A stretch of DNA of 64,000 nucleotides from Nocardioides sp. Soil774 (GTDB taxonomy: Bacteria; Actinomycetota; Actinomycetes; Propionibacteriales; Nocardioidaceae). The notes beneath the pieces were generated by a model. It was not told the origin of the DNA. It ran no database searches and saw nothing but the letters and a program-made list of their open reading frames with translations. The position numbers were made by a program, and so were the translations under genes. The stretch is taken from the NCBI RefSeq assembly GCF_001428125.1, contig NZ_LMSM01000008.1, forward strand, positions 231,185 to 295,184, read 5' to 3'. Of this stretch, positions 7,665 to 16,212 are shown one piece after another; within the stretch, counting starts at the first letter, position 1, and every line of letters begins with the position of its first letter.

Positions 7665-8465
7665 GTGACCAGCTACGGCGCCCACACCGGACCGCTCGCG
7701 ATCGCCCACCGCGGGGGCATGGCCCTCGCCCCGGAGAACACCCTCGCCGCCTTCGGCCGTGCCACGGCCCTGGGCCTGACCCACCTCGAGACCGACGTGC
7801 GCACCACCCGCGACGGACACGTCGTGTGCTTCCACGACGCGAGCCTGCGCCGGGTCACCGGTCACGCCGGTGACGTCGCCGACCTCGACCTCGCCGACCT
7901 GCGGCGGCTGCGCGTCGGCGGCACCGAGCAGGTGCCGACCCTCGTCGAGGCGATGGCGACCTTCCCGCAGGCGTGCTTCGCCATCGACCTCAAGGACGAG
8001 CGCTCGATCGCGGGGATGGCGCGGCTGCTGCGCACCCACCCCGGCTGGGCGCAGCGGATCCTGGTCGCCGGGGCCTGGAGCCGCTGGCTGCGGCGCCTGC
8101 AGGACGAGGCCCCCGGCGTCACGACGGCCCTCGGCTGGCGCTCGCTGACCACGCTCGTGGCGTGCTCGCGCGGCGGCGTACGCCCTCCCGGCGTGCGGGC
8201 GGGCGGCGGCGCCTTCGCCCACGTGCCGCTGCGGCTGGGCCGGCTGCCGGTGCACTCGGAGCGGGTCATCGACCGCGCGCACGAGCTCGGCATCCGGGTC
8301 GTGGTGTGGACCGTGGACGACCCCGCGACCATGCGCACCCTGCTCGACGCGGGCGTCGACGGCATCATCACCGACCGGCCCGACGTGCTGCGCGAGGTGC
8401 TGGTCGCGCGCGGGCAGTGGTTGCGGCCGCCCTTGGCGGCCCCGCTGTCGCTGCCCCTGACCTGA
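7665..8465 (+). CDS. glycerophosphodiester phosphodiesterase
   Basis: A 266-residue GDPD-family enzyme, predicted to hydrolyse glycerophosphodiesters to glycerol-3-phosphate and an alcohol. Motifs seen: AIAHRGG near residue 13 (catalytic His), PENTLAAF, HLETDVRTTRDGHVV (metal ligands Glu and Asp), FHDASLRRVTG, CFAIDLKDE, and the C-terminal VVVWTVDDP and GVDGIITDRPD. No signal peptide is visible, so it is likely cytoplasmic. GTG 7665 is preceded by CATGCT with a 6-nt gap and no Shine-Dalgarno site, fitting a leaderless transcript. Confidence 0.93.
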   Translation: MTSYGAHTGPLAIAHRGGMALAPENTLAAFGRATALGLTHLETDVRTTRDGHVVCFHDASLRRVTGHAGDVADLDLADLRRLRVGGTEQVPTLVEAMATFPQACFAIDLKDERSIAGMARLLRTHPGWAQRILVAGAWSRWLRRLQDEAPGVTTALGWRSLTTLVACSRGGVRPPGVRAGGGAFAHVPLRLGRLPVHSERVIDRAHELGIRVVVWTVDDPATMRTLLDAGVDGIITDRPDVLREVLVARGQWLRPPLAAPLSLPLT

Positions 8466-8471
8466 GGTGGG

Positions 8472-9095
8472 TCAGACCTTCTCGAGCACCTCGACGCGTA
8501 CGCCGTGGGTGACCGCCCACAGCACCGCCTGGCTGCGGCTCTGCACGCCGGTCTTGCGGTAGGCGCTGCGGATGTAGGACTTCACCGAGTTCAGCGAGAT
8601 GCGCATCTCGCGCGCGATCTCGTCGTTGCTGCGACCGGTGGCGATGAGGGCGAGGGTCTCGCGCTCGCGGACGGTGAGCTGGCCGACCTCGCTCGAGGCC
8701 TGCACCCGGCTGCCGCCGCCCGGGCCCCCGCCGAGGGGAGGGGCGACCACGGCCTCGCCGAGGTGGATCGAGCGCAGCGCCCTGCCGAGCTGGACGGCAC
8801 TCAGGCTCTTGCCGAGGTAGCCCGTGACGCCGTCCTTGAGGACGTCGTCGACCAGGCCCGGGTGGTGGTTCCAGGTGTAGACCGCGACGCGCCGGATGAA
8901 CGGGTCGGCGACCGCGCGCGCGAGCGTGGTGTCGTCGAGCGCGGTGCCGTAGGTCTCGACGAGCGCGATGTCGATGGGCGCGCGGGTGCGGTCCTTGAAG
9001 CTGCCGATCTCGAAGCCACCCTGGGTCCGGAGCATGCTCTCCAGGCCCCGCCTCACGAGCTCGTCACCGCCCAGCAGGCCGACTCGGATGATCAT
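8472..9095 (-). CDS. LuxR/NarL-type regulator with degenerate receiver
   Basis: A 207-residue protein with an N-terminal receiver-like domain and a C-terminal LuxR helix-turn-helix (LTVRERETLALIATGRSNDEIAREM, residues about 140-165). The receiver lacks the usual chemistry: the expected phospho-accepting Asp in the DxxLLD strand is Glu47 (DIALVET), and the paired acidic residues near the N-terminus are reduced to GGD (Asp11). Lys96 is kept. It is therefore probably not phosphorylated normally. No histidine kinase is adjacent. ATG 9095 follows AGGAGT. Its target is unknown. Confidence 0.88.
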   Translation of the reverse strand: MIIRVGLLGGDELVRRGLESMLRTQGGFEIGSFKDRTRAPIDIALVETYGTALDDTTLARAVADPFIRRVAVYTWNHHPGLVDDVLKDGVTGYLGKSLSAVQLGRALRSIHLGEAVVAPPLGGGPGGGSRVQASSEVGQLTVRERETLALIATGRSNDEIAREMRISLNSVKSYIRSAYRKTGVQSRSQAVLWAVTHGVRVEVLEKV

Positions 9096-9232
9096 GGGAC
9101 TCCTGACGGTGAGCGGAAGGGACGCACGCCCGTGCGTCCCCGACGTCCCCCAGACCGTCGCCGACACTCTGGCACACCCACTGGTGCAACCCTCAACAAG
9201 AGGACCGCTGGGACCGGTCTAGACGCAAAGTC

Positions 9233-9246
9233 CACCCCCAGGGGTG
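9233..9246. promoter_or_regulatory. possible upstream CsoR-type operator
   Basis: The inverted repeat CACCCCCAGGGGTG resembles the G/C-tract dyads bound by CsoR-family repressors. It lies about 43 bp upstream of the better operator and could give cooperative binding. Confidence 0.45.
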
Positions 9247-9275
9247 AACGCGCACAGGTGCCAGCCTTGTCCGTG

Positions 9276-9292
9276 ATACCCCCTAGGGGTAT
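9276..9292. promoter_or_regulatory. CsoR operator overlapping the cop promoter
   Basis: ATACCCCCTAGGGGTAT is a near-perfect dyad of the TACCCC...GGGGTA kind typical of copper-sensing CsoR operators. It overlaps a candidate -10 hexamer TATGTT (9290-9295), and csoR starts 6 nt later at 9302. Bound repressor would block RNA polymerase; Cu(I) would release it. The gene would be read from a leaderless mRNA. Confidence 0.8.
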
Positions 9293-9301
9293 GTTGGTGC
9301 C

Positions 9302-9604
9302 ATGAGCGAGCAGCACGGTCACCTCGAGGGCAACGACGAGGCCGTCCAGGCCCACCTCAAGCGGCTGCGCCGCATCGAGGGGCAGGTGCGCGGCATCCAG
9401 CGGATGGTCGAGGAGGAGAAGTACTGCATCGACATCCTCACCCAGGTGTCCGCCGCCACCAAGGCGCTGCAGGCCCTGGCGCTCTCGCTGCTCGACGACC
9501 ACATGGCCCACTGCCTCGTCGACGCGGCCCGGCAGGGCGGGGAGGAGCAGGAGCTCAAGCTCAAGGAGGCCTCCGAGGCGATCGCCCGCCTCGTGAGGTC
9601 CTGA
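9302..9604 (+). CDS. csoR: copper-sensing repressor CsoR
   Basis: A 100-residue CsoR/RcnR-family repressor. The Cu(I) ligands are present with exact family spacing: Cys42, His67 and Cys71 (25 and 4 residues apart, as in M. tuberculosis Cys36/His61/Cys65). The family core HLKRLRRIEGQVRGIQRMV is intact. It heads an apparent operon with copZ, a secreted protein and copA, and its own operator lies immediately upstream, so autoregulation by copper is expected. Confidence 0.93.
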   Translation: MSEQHGHLEGNDEAVQAHLKRLRRIEGQVRGIQRMVEEEKYCIDILTQVSAATKALQALALSLLDDHMAHCLVDAARQGGEEQELKLKEASEAIARLVRS

Positions 9605-9634
9605 CCCCCGGACCAACCCGACCAAGGAGACACC

Positions 9635-9838
9635 ATGAACACCGAGACCTACACCGTCACCGGCATGACCTGCGGCCACTGCGCCGCCTCCGTCACCGAG
9701 GAGATCTCCGAGATCGACGGCGTCGCGAACGTCGACGTCGTCGTCGAGACCGGAGCCGTCACCGTCACCAGCACCGCGCCCCTCGACCACGCCGCCGTCC
9801 AGGCAGCCGTCGAGGAAGCCGGCTACGCCCTCGCGTGA
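9635..9838 (+). CDS. copZ: copper chaperone CopZ (HMA domain)
   Basis: A 67-residue single heavy-metal-associated domain with the metal site GMTCGHCAAS (Cys13 and Cys16). It would carry Cu(I) in the cytoplasm and hand it to the CopA ATPase encoded two genes downstream. A strong AAGGAG site precedes the ATG. It lies 30 bp after csoR and 7 bp before the next gene, which fits a single operon. Confidence 0.93.
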   Translation: MNTETYTVTGMTCGHCAASVTEEISEIDGVANVDVVVETGAVTVTSTAPLDHAAVQAAVEEAGYALA

Positions 9839-9845
9839 GCACCCC

Positions 9846-10760
9846 ATGAGCACGCCGCTGCGGGTCGCCGCCTTCGTCACCGCCCTCGTCGCCGCCTTCG
9901 CGGTGGCGTGGGGTGGAGGACGCCTCGTCGGACCGGTCGACACCGAGCCGGTGGCCGCCCACTCCGACATGGCGGGCGACCACGGAAGCGGTGCCACCGT
10001 CCCCGACGTCGGGGGGCTGACCGCCCGCGCCGACGGCTTCACCCTCGCGCTCGCCGACCGCACGCTGCCCGCAGGGCGGACCCGGCTCGACTTCCAGGTC
10101 CTCACCTCCAGCGGCCGGCCGCTGCTCGACTACACCCGCACCCACGAGAAGGACCTGCACCTCATCGTCGTACGCCGTGACCTGACGGGGTTCCAGCACG
10201 TGCACCCGACCCTCGACCGCGCGAGCGGCACCTGGTCGGTCGACGTCGACCTCACGCCCGGCGTCTGGCGCGTCGTCGCCGACCTGACCCCCGCGGGCTG
10301 GGACGGCATCACGCTCGCCGACGACGTCTCCGTGGCCGGCGAGTTCACGCCCGCCGAGCCGCCCGCCGACACCCGCACCGCGACGGTCGAGACCGCTGAG
10401 GGCACCTACACGGTCACGCTCGACGGCGACACCGCGCCGGGCGCGAGCACCGTGCTCACCACGACCGTCGAGCTCGACGGCGAGCCGGTCACCGACCTCG
10501 AGCCCTACCTCGGCGCCTACGGCCACCTGGTCGCGATCCGCGCCGGCGACCTCGGCTACCTCCACGTCCACCCCGAGGAGGGCGAGCCCGGCCCGGGCAT
10601 CGACTTCGCGACCGAGTTCCCCACGCCGGGGACGTACGCGCTGTTCCTCGACTTCCAGCACCGCGGCCAGGTCCACACCGCCGCCTTCACCGTCGAGTCG
10701 GGCGGCGTGCCGTCGGGCTCCGGCGGCGACCACGAGGAAGGAGCGGGCCATGACCACTGA
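9846..10760 (+). CDS. membrane-anchored copper-operon protein with HxH motifs
   Basis: A 304-residue protein with an N-terminal hydrophobic segment (residues about 7-27) that would anchor or export it. The extracytoplasmic part looks like two similar beta-rich domains, each with a HL-x-R-DL....HVHP pattern ([19 protein letters not shown], then [18 protein letters not shown]). The C-terminus is His-rich ([12 protein letters not shown]). It sits between copZ and copA, overlapping copA by 11 bp, so a role in periplasmic copper binding or delivery is likely. I know similar unnamed proteins in actinobacterial copper loci but no established function. Confidence 0.75.
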   Translation: MSTPLRVAAFVTALVAAFAVAWGGGRLVGPVDTEPVAAHSDMAGDHGSGATVPDVGGLTARADGFTLALADRTLPAGRTRLDFQVLTSSGRPLLDYTRTHEKDLHLIVVRRDLTGFQHVHPTLDRASGTWSVDVDLTPGVWRVVADLTPAGWDGITLADDVSVAGEFTPAEPPADTRTATVETAEGTYTVTLDGDTAPGASTVLTTTVELDGEPVTDLEPYLGAYGHLVAIRAGDLGYLHVHPEEGEPGPGIDFATEFPTPGTYALFLDFQHRGQVHTAAFTVESGGVPSGSGGDHEEGAGHDH

Positions 10761-12981
10761 CTCGAGCTTTGCGCAGCTCAGCGACGTCGAGCTCGCCATC
10801 ACCGGCATGACCTGCGCGTCGTGCGCCAACCGCATCGAGCGCAAGCTGAACAAGCTCGAGGGCGTCACCGCGTCGGTCAACTACGCCACCGAGAAGGCCA
10901 AGGTCTCCTACCCCGGCACCGTCTCCACCGACGACCTGCTGCGCACCGTCGAGGCGGCCGGCTACGCCGCCGCGCTGCCGGCCCCGCCGTCAGCCGAGGT
11001 CGACGACGAGGTGCCCGAGCGCGATCCGCTGCTCCAGCGGCTGCTCGTCAGCACCGCGCTCAGCATCCCGGTCGTCGCGATGGCGATGGTGCCGGCGTGG
11101 CAGTTCACCTACTGGCAGTGGGCCTCGCTCGCGCTCGCCGCACCCGTCGTGGTGTGGGGCGCGCTGCCGTTCCACCGCGCCGCGTGGACCAACCTGCGCC
11201 ACGGCGCGACGACCATGGACACCCTCGTCTCGGTCGGGGTGCTGGCGGCCTTCGGCTGGTCGCTGTGGGCGCTGTTCCTCGGCACCGCCGGCGAGCCCGG
11301 CATGACGCACGCGTTCCGGATCTCCATCGACCGCACGGACGGCGCGGGCAACATCTACCTCGAGGCCGCGGCCGGCGTGACGACCTTCCTGCTGGCCGGG
11401 CGCTGGCTCGAGCACCGCTCCAAGCGGCGCGCCGGTGCCGCGCTGCGGGCGCTGCTGGAGCTCGGGGCGCGTGACGTGGCGGTGCTCCGCGACGGCGTCG
11501 AGGTCAGGATCCCGACCGACCAGCTCGTCGTCGGCGACACCTTCGTCGTGCGCCCCGGGGAGAAGGTCGCGACCGACGGCGAGGTCGTCGAGGGCAGCTC
11601 CGCGGTCGACGCCTCGATGCTCACCGGCGAGTCCGTGCCCGTCGAGGTGCGACCCGGCGACGCGGTGGTCGGAGCCACCGTCAACGCCGGCGGCAGGCTC
11701 GTCGTACGCGCCACACGGGTCGGTGCCGACACCCAGCTCGCGCAGATGGCGCGGCTCGTCGAGGACGCGCAGAACGGCAAGGCCCAGGTGCAGCGCCTGG
11801 CCGACCGGATCTCCGGGGTCTTCGTGCCCGTCGTGATCGGCCTGTCCGTGGGGACGCTCGGCTTCTGGCTCGGCGCCGGCGCCGGAGCGACCGCCGCCTT
11901 CACGGCCGCCGTGGCGGTGCTGATCATCGCCTGCCCGTGCGCGCTCGGGCTGGCCACGCCGACCGCGCTGATGGTCGGCACCGGGCGCGGCGCGCAGCTC
12001 GGCATCCTCATCAAGGGCCCGGAGGTGCTCGAGTCGACGCACCGCGTGGACACGATCGTGCTCGACAAGACCGGCACCGTGACCACCGGCCAGATGACCG
12101 TCCACGAGGTGGTGGCCGCCGACGGCGAGTCCGCCGACGACGTACGCCGCCTCGCCGCCGCCCTCGAGTCGGCGTCCGAGCACCCGATCGGCCGGGCCAT
12201 CGCCGCCCTCGACGAGCAGCCGCCCGCGGTCGAGGACTTCGCCAACCGTGAGGGCCTCGGCGTGCAGGGCGTGGTCGACGGGCACGCGGTGGTCGTGGGC
12301 CGGCCCAGCCTGCTCGCCGACTGGTCGCAGCACCTCACCCCGTCGCTCGCCGCCGCAGTGGAGCGGGCGCAGGCCGAGGGGCGTACGGCCGTCGCCGTCG
12401 GCTGGGACGGGGCCGCCCGCGGCGTCATCGTCGTCGGCGACACCATCAAGCCGACCTCCGCCGAGGCCATCGCGGGGCTGCGCGAGCTCGGCCTCGAGCC
12501 GGTGCTGCTGACCGGCGACAACGCGGCCGCGGCGCACCACGTCGCGCGGCAGGTCGGCATCGAGACCGTGATCGCCGACGTGCTGCCCGCCGACAAGGTC
12601 GCCGAGGTGCAGCGGCTGCAGGCCGCCGGCAAGGTCGTCGCGATGGTCGGCGACGGGGTCAACGACGCCGCCGCGCTCGCCCAGGCCGACCTGGGCCTCG
12701 CGATGGGCACCGGCACCGACGTGGCGATCGAGGCCAGCGACCTCACCCTCGTGCGCGGCGACCTGCTCGTCGCGGTCGATGCGATCCGGCTCTCGCGCCG
12801 CACGCTCGCCACGATCAAGGGCAACCTGTTCTGGGCGTTCGCCTACAACGTCGCCGCGCTGCCGCTCGCCGCCGCGGGGCTGCTCAACCCGATGCTCGCC
12901 GGTGCGGCGATGGCGTTCTCCAGCGTCTTCGTGGTGACCAACAGCCTCAGGTTGCGGGGCTTCCGGTCGGCGATCGGCTGA
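10750..12981 (+). CDS. copA: copper-exporting P1B-type ATPase CopA
   Basis: A 743-residue heavy-metal P-type ATPase. One N-terminal HMA domain ([10 protein letters not shown], Cys22/Cys25), membrane helices, the transport-site CPC in [11 protein letters not shown] (about residues 395-397), the phosphorylation motif DKTGT (about 439), SEHPIG (nucleotide binding) and [10 protein letters not shown] are all present. The CPC and C-terminal helix pattern match Cu(I) exporters. It is last in the csoR operon and followed by a hairpin. Confidence 0.95.
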   Translation: MTTDSSFAQLSDVELAITGMTCASCANRIERKLNKLEGVTASVNYATEKAKVSYPGTVSTDDLLRTVEAAGYAAALPAPPSAEVDDEVPERDPLLQRLLVSTALSIPVVAMAMVPAWQFTYWQWASLALAAPVVVWGALPFHRAAWTNLRHGATTMDTLVSVGVLAAFGWSLWALFLGTAGEPGMTHAFRISIDRTDGAGNIYLEAAAGVTTFLLAGRWLEHRSKRRAGAALRALLELGARDVAVLRDGVEVRIPTDQLVVGDTFVVRPGEKVATDGEVVEGSSAVDASMLTGESVPVEVRPGDAVVGATVNAGGRLVVRATRVGADTQLAQMARLVEDAQNGKAQVQRLADRISGVFVPVVIGLSVGTLGFWLGAGAGATAAFTAAVAVLIIACPCALGLATPTALMVGTGRGAQLGILIKGPEVLESTHRVDTIVLDKTGTVTTGQMTVHEVVAADGESADDVRRLAAALESASEHPIGRAIAALDEQPPAVEDFANREGLGVQGVVDGHAVVVGRPSLLADWSQHLTPSLAAAVERAQAEGRTAVAVGWDGAARGVIVVGDTIKPTSAEAIAGLRELGLEPVLLTGDNAAAAHHVARQVGIETVIADVLPADKVAEVQRLQAAGKVVAMVGDGVNDAAALAQADLGLAMGTGTDVAIEASDLTLVRGDLLVAVDAIRLSRRTLATIKGNLFWAFAYNVAALPLAAAGLLNPMLAGAAMAFSSVFVVTNSLRLRGFRSAIG

Positions 12982-13004
12982 TCGTCGCTCGGGGCGGTGC
13001 TCGA

Positions 13005-13054
13005 GCGGTGGTCCAGCCACACTTCGGACCGCCGGAATGCAGTTGGACCACCGC
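13005..13054 (+). terminator. hairpin after the copper operon
   Basis: Arms GCGGTGGTCCA (13005-13015) and TGGACCACCGC (13044-13054) are perfectly complementary over 11 bp with a 28-nt loop. No T-run follows. It lies just after copA and before the EcsC gene promoter, so it probably ends cop transcription. Confidence 0.55.
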
Positions 13055-13098
13055 CCTAGGGGGGAGCAAGGCTGGGGCCACGTTCCTAGGGTGGGCGC

Positions 13099-13806
13099 AT
13101 GGGACTCAAGGACCTCCTCCGCCCGGGCAGCGACGAGTCGCGGAAGACGCGCGCCGCGCTCGACGCCGCCGATGACCCGCAGCCCGACCCGGGCGCGATC
13201 GACCGGCTGGTCGAGATGCTCGTCGACGTGGGCCTCGAGGGCCGCGGGCCGATCGACCCGGTGGGCGAGGTGGCGGGCGCCGCGCTGAAGAAGGCCGGGG
13301 GCGACCCGGAGAAGGCGATCGCCGCACTGGCACGGCGTACGACCCTGACCGGCTCGATCGGCGGCTTCGTCACCGGCCTCGGCGGCTTCGTCACCATGCC
13401 GGTCTCGCTGCCGGTCAACGTCGCGGAGTTCTACCTCCAGGCCGTGCGCATGGTCGGCAGCATCGCGACGCTGCGGGGGTACGACGTCTCGGAGCCGCGG
13501 GTGCGCACCGCCATCCTGCTCACGCTGGTCGGCTCGGACTCCGACGAGGTGCTCAAGAAGGCGGGGATGACCTCGATGAGCGGTCGCGTGACGTCGTACG
13601 CCCTCAGGGGCATGCCGCCGGCCGCGCTGATGGTCGTCAACAAGGCGGTCGGCTTCCGGCTGATGCGCGGGGTGAGCGAGAAGGTGCTCTCGCGCTTCGG
13701 TCGCGGCATCCCGGTCGCCGGTGGCCTGGTCGGCGGCGGCATCGACGGCTTCATGATGAAGAAGATCGCCGACCAGGCGATGAAGGAGTTCCCGGCCGTC
13801 AGCTGA
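13099..13806 (+). CDS. EcsC-family protein
   Basis: A 235-residue protein of the EcsC family. The signature is the glycine-rich amphipathic region TGSIGGFVTGLGGFVTMPVSLPVNVAEF (from about residue 93), followed by a RTAILLTLVG helix and a second Gly-rich segment near the C-terminus. EcsC proteins are membrane-associated, and their function is not well defined. ATG 13099 is preceded by TAGGGT with a 6-nt gap and no ribosome site, fitting a leaderless transcript. Confidence 0.85.
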   Translation: MGLKDLLRPGSDESRKTRAALDAADDPQPDPGAIDRLVEMLVDVGLEGRGPIDPVGEVAGAALKKAGGDPEKAIAALARRTTLTGSIGGFVTGLGGFVTMPVSLPVNVAEFYLQAVRMVGSIATLRGYDVSEPRVRTAILLTLVGSDSDEVLKKAGMTSMSGRVTSYALRGMPPAALMVVNKAVGFRLMRGVSEKVLSRFGRGIPVAGGLVGGGIDGFMMKKIADQAMKEFPAVS

Positions 13807-13831
13807 GCCCTCGGCGCCGGGCCCCCGCCAG

Positions 13832-13873
13832 CGTCATGGGGATCGCGGGTCCGGACCCTCGATCCCCATGACG
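13832..13873. terminator. 42-bp near-perfect palindrome
   Basis: Positions 13832-13852 pair with 13853-13873 over 21 bp with a single C/T mismatch. The arms begin CGTCATGGGGATCG and contain no T-tract. It lies between the EcsC gene and a membrane-protein gene on the same strand and is probably a terminator, although its length and perfection resemble a cruciform or protein-binding site. Confidence 0.6.
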
Positions 13874-13901
13874 GTGGGAGCGACCTGAGAGGATCTGCGC
13901 C

Positions 13902-14261
13902 GTGGACGGTCCCCTGCCCCTCGCGCTCATCGTCGCCTCGCTGGTCTTCGCGGTCGTCGTGCTCGGCTACGTCGCCCTGGGGCGCACGCCCGACTGGGCG
14001 CTGCTCGGCCTCGCCGGGCTCGTCGAGGCGGGCGCGCTCGTGCTCCTCGTGGTCGCGGCCGTGCAGGTGGGCGGCGCCGACCTGGGCGGCGCCGACGCCA
14101 TCACCCTCTTCGGCTACCTCGTCGCCGCGCTGGTGCTGCTGCCGATCGGCTTCGCCTGGTCGCTGGCCGAGCGCAGCCGCGGCGCGACCGCCGTGCTGGC
14201 CGTCGCCGGGCTGACCGAGGCCTTCGTCGTCGTGCGCGCGCTGCAGGTGTGGTCGTCGTGA
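13902..14261 (+). CDS. small integral membrane protein
   Basis: A 119-residue very hydrophobic protein with four predicted membrane helices (residues about 5-27, 33-53, 65-85 and 92-112). I do not recognise the family. GTG 13902 is preceded by GAGAGGAT. Its stop overlaps the start of the next membrane-protein gene (GTGA), so the two are coupled and their products may work together. Confidence 0.7.
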   Translation: MDGPLPLALIVASLVFAVVVLGYVALGRTPDWALLGLAGLVEAGALVLLVVAAVQVGGADLGGADAITLFGYLVAALVLLPIGFAWSLAERSRGATAVLAVAGLTEAFVVVRALQVWSS

Positions 14262-14659
14262 GCTCCACACGTGCGGGCGCCGGCCGCGTGCTCGTCGCGG
14301 TCTACGGCGTCTTCGCCCTCGCCGCCACCGCCCGATCGCTGGTGCAGCTGCTGACCAAGGCCGACGAGGCCCCGCTGGCCTACTCCCTGTCGGCGCTCGC
14401 CGGGCTCGTCTACATCGCCGCCACCCTCGGCCTCGCCGAGGTCGGGCCCGCGCCGCGGCGGCTCGCGTGGGCCGCAGTGGGCTTCGAGCTCGTGGGCGTG
14501 CTCACCGTCGGCACCCTGACGGTGCTCGACCCGGAGCTCTTCCCCGACCAGACCGTGTGGTCGGCCTACGGCGCGGGCTACGGCTGGCTGCCGCTCGTGC
14601 TGCCCTTCGCCGGCATCGCCTGGCTGCTGCGCACGCGCCCGCGCTCCTCCGACGCCTGA
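14258..14659 (+). CDS. small integral membrane protein
   Basis: A 133-residue protein with about four hydrophobic helices (residues about 9-27, 38-58, 68-88 and 108-127) and a basic C-terminal tail (RTRPRSS). GTG 14258 was chosen because it overlaps the upstream stop as GTGA. No family is recognised, but similar two-gene membrane pairs are common in Nocardioides-like genomes (recalled, not checked). Function unknown. Confidence 0.7.
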   Translation: MSSTRAGAGRVLVAVYGVFALAATARSLVQLLTKADEAPLAYSLSALAGLVYIAATLGLAEVGPAPRRLAWAAVGFELVGVLTVGTLTVLDPELFPDQTVWSAYGAGYGWLPLVLPFAGIAWLLRTRPRSSDA

Positions 14660-14801
14660 CGGCACTCGTCCGGGCCAATCGCCGGACACCGTCGCCAGGA
14701 TCGGTGAGGATCCTGTGTGACACACCTGGGGGCATCGACGAGGGGCGACGATCGTGCGCGCGACCGCTGCCCACGCGCCCACCATCGACGAAGGACGCCC
14801 G

Positions 14802-16199
14802 TTGACGCTCTCCCGCACCGCCGCCACCCTCACGACCGCCCTCGCGGCGTCAGCGCTCGCGCTCTCGGCCCTCACCGCCGCGCCGGCCACCGCCGGCGCG
14901 ACCACCGTGAGCGTGACCCACCGGGCTGCCGCGCCGACCAGCCTGCCGGCCCGCGCGGGCCTCACGGCCCCCGGGCAGGTCGCCGTCGGGTCGAAGATCA
15001 AGGTCTCCGGCAAGGTCGCCGTCCACCGCGGGACCCGCCGCAAGGTCGGGCTCCTCGAGTCGCGAGGCGGCCGGTGGGTCCTCCTCTCGACCCGCAGGAC
15101 GACCCGCAAGGGCGCCTTCGCCTTCAGCGTCGCCGCCGGGTCGAAGGTCGGCGATCGTCGGATGGCGGTCGTGGCGCCGCGCGCCCGCGGGGTCAAGGCG
15201 TACAGGAAGCGCTTCGTCGTCACGGTCACCGCGACCACGCCCCCGGTCACCACCGCCCCCACCACCGCGACCGCCGCGCTCGACAGGCCGGCGACGACGA
15301 CGTACGCCGCACCCCTCACGATGTCGGGCACCGTCGGCGGCGCCCTCCCCGCGAACCGGCTCGTGGTCGTCGAGCAGGCCCTGCCCAACGGGTGGGTCGA
15401 GCTCGCCCGCACCACCTCCGGCGCCACCGGGGCGTACGCCGTCGCGCTGCCCGCCGACTTCGCGTGGACCAGCGCGGTGCGGGCGTCCGTGCCCGCCGTC
15501 CCCGGTGCGACCGCGGCCGTGTCAGGGGAGTCGACCGCCTCCGTCGCGCCGAGCTGGGCGCTGCCCGGGGACCCGAACGCGTACTCCTTCCTCGGCGGCA
15601 CCCGCGCCCGCTGGAACCCGTGCGCCCCGATCCGGGTCAAGGTCAACTACGCCCAGGCCCCGCTCGCGAGCACCCGCGCCCACGTCGAGCAGGCGCTCGC
15701 CCACGTGCGGGCCGCGTCGGGCCTGGCGTTCACGATCACGGGTGACACCAACGCCTACGCCTGGCCGGCACCGGGCTATCCGGGCGCCGACGCCGAGACC
15801 GACCTGCTGATCTCGTTCGGCACCCAGGTCAACACGACGGCGGCAGTCACCGGCGGCACGATCGGCATGGGCGGCCCGACCTACTACACGACCAGCGACT
15901 CCGCGGGCCCGGTCGGACTCATCACCAAGGGGCAGGTCTTCGTCGACGTCAACCCGGCGGAGGCGACCATCACCGACGCCGTGCTGGCCAACGTGCTGCG
16001 CCACGAGATCGCCCACGCGGTCGGGGCCGGGCACTCGCAGGACAGCACCCAGGTGATGTATCCGATGGTGACGCCGGCGACGACGTTCGGAGCCGGGGAC
16101 TTCACCGTCCTCAACCGCTACCTCGGCCGCGCCGCCGGATGCCTCACCATGCGCGGGGTCAACGCCCGCGCGGTGCCGCACGAGGTCGCCGCCCCCTGA
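14802..16199 (+). CDS. secreted metzincin-like zinc protease
   Basis: A 465-residue secreted protein. TTG 14802 was chosen: AAGGA lies 6 nt upstream and it places a standard signal peptide (LSRTAATLTTALAASALALS, then ATAGA) at the N-terminus. A GTG 16 codons earlier would add a non-signal-like stretch. Two Ig-like/beta-sandwich regions (about 40-140 and 165-255) precede a C-terminal matrixin-type catalytic domain. The zinc motif is HEIAHAVGAGH (HExxHxxGxxH) and QVMYP follows as the Met-turn. It is expected to cleave extracellular proteins. No propeptide Cys-switch was identified. Confidence 0.82.
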   Translation: MTLSRTAATLTTALAASALALSALTAAPATAGATTVSVTHRAAAPTSLPARAGLTAPGQVAVGSKIKVSGKVAVHRGTRRKVGLLESRGGRWVLLSTRRTTRKGAFAFSVAAGSKVGDRRMAVVAPRARGVKAYRKRFVVTVTATTPPVTTAPTTATAALDRPATTTYAAPLTMSGTVGGALPANRLVVVEQALPNGWVELARTTSGATGAYAVALPADFAWTSAVRASVPAVPGATAAVSGESTASVAPSWALPGDPNAYSFLGGTRARWNPCAPIRVKVNYAQAPLASTRAHVEQALAHVRAASGLAFTITGDTNAYAWPAPGYPGADAETDLLISFGTQVNTTAAVTGGTIGMGGPTYYTTSDSAGPVGLITKGQVFVDVNPAEATITDAVLANVLRHEIAHAVGAGHSQDSTQVMYPMVTPATTFGAGDFTVLNRYLGRAAGCLTMRGVNARAVPHEVAAP

Positions 16200-16212
16200 T
16201 CCGGAGCCTGAC

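Noticed and set aside
10990..13020. 676-codon minus-strand frame opposite copA
   Set aside because: The copA frame has all P-type ATPase motifs; the antisense translation is low-complexity His/Arg/Gly-rich.
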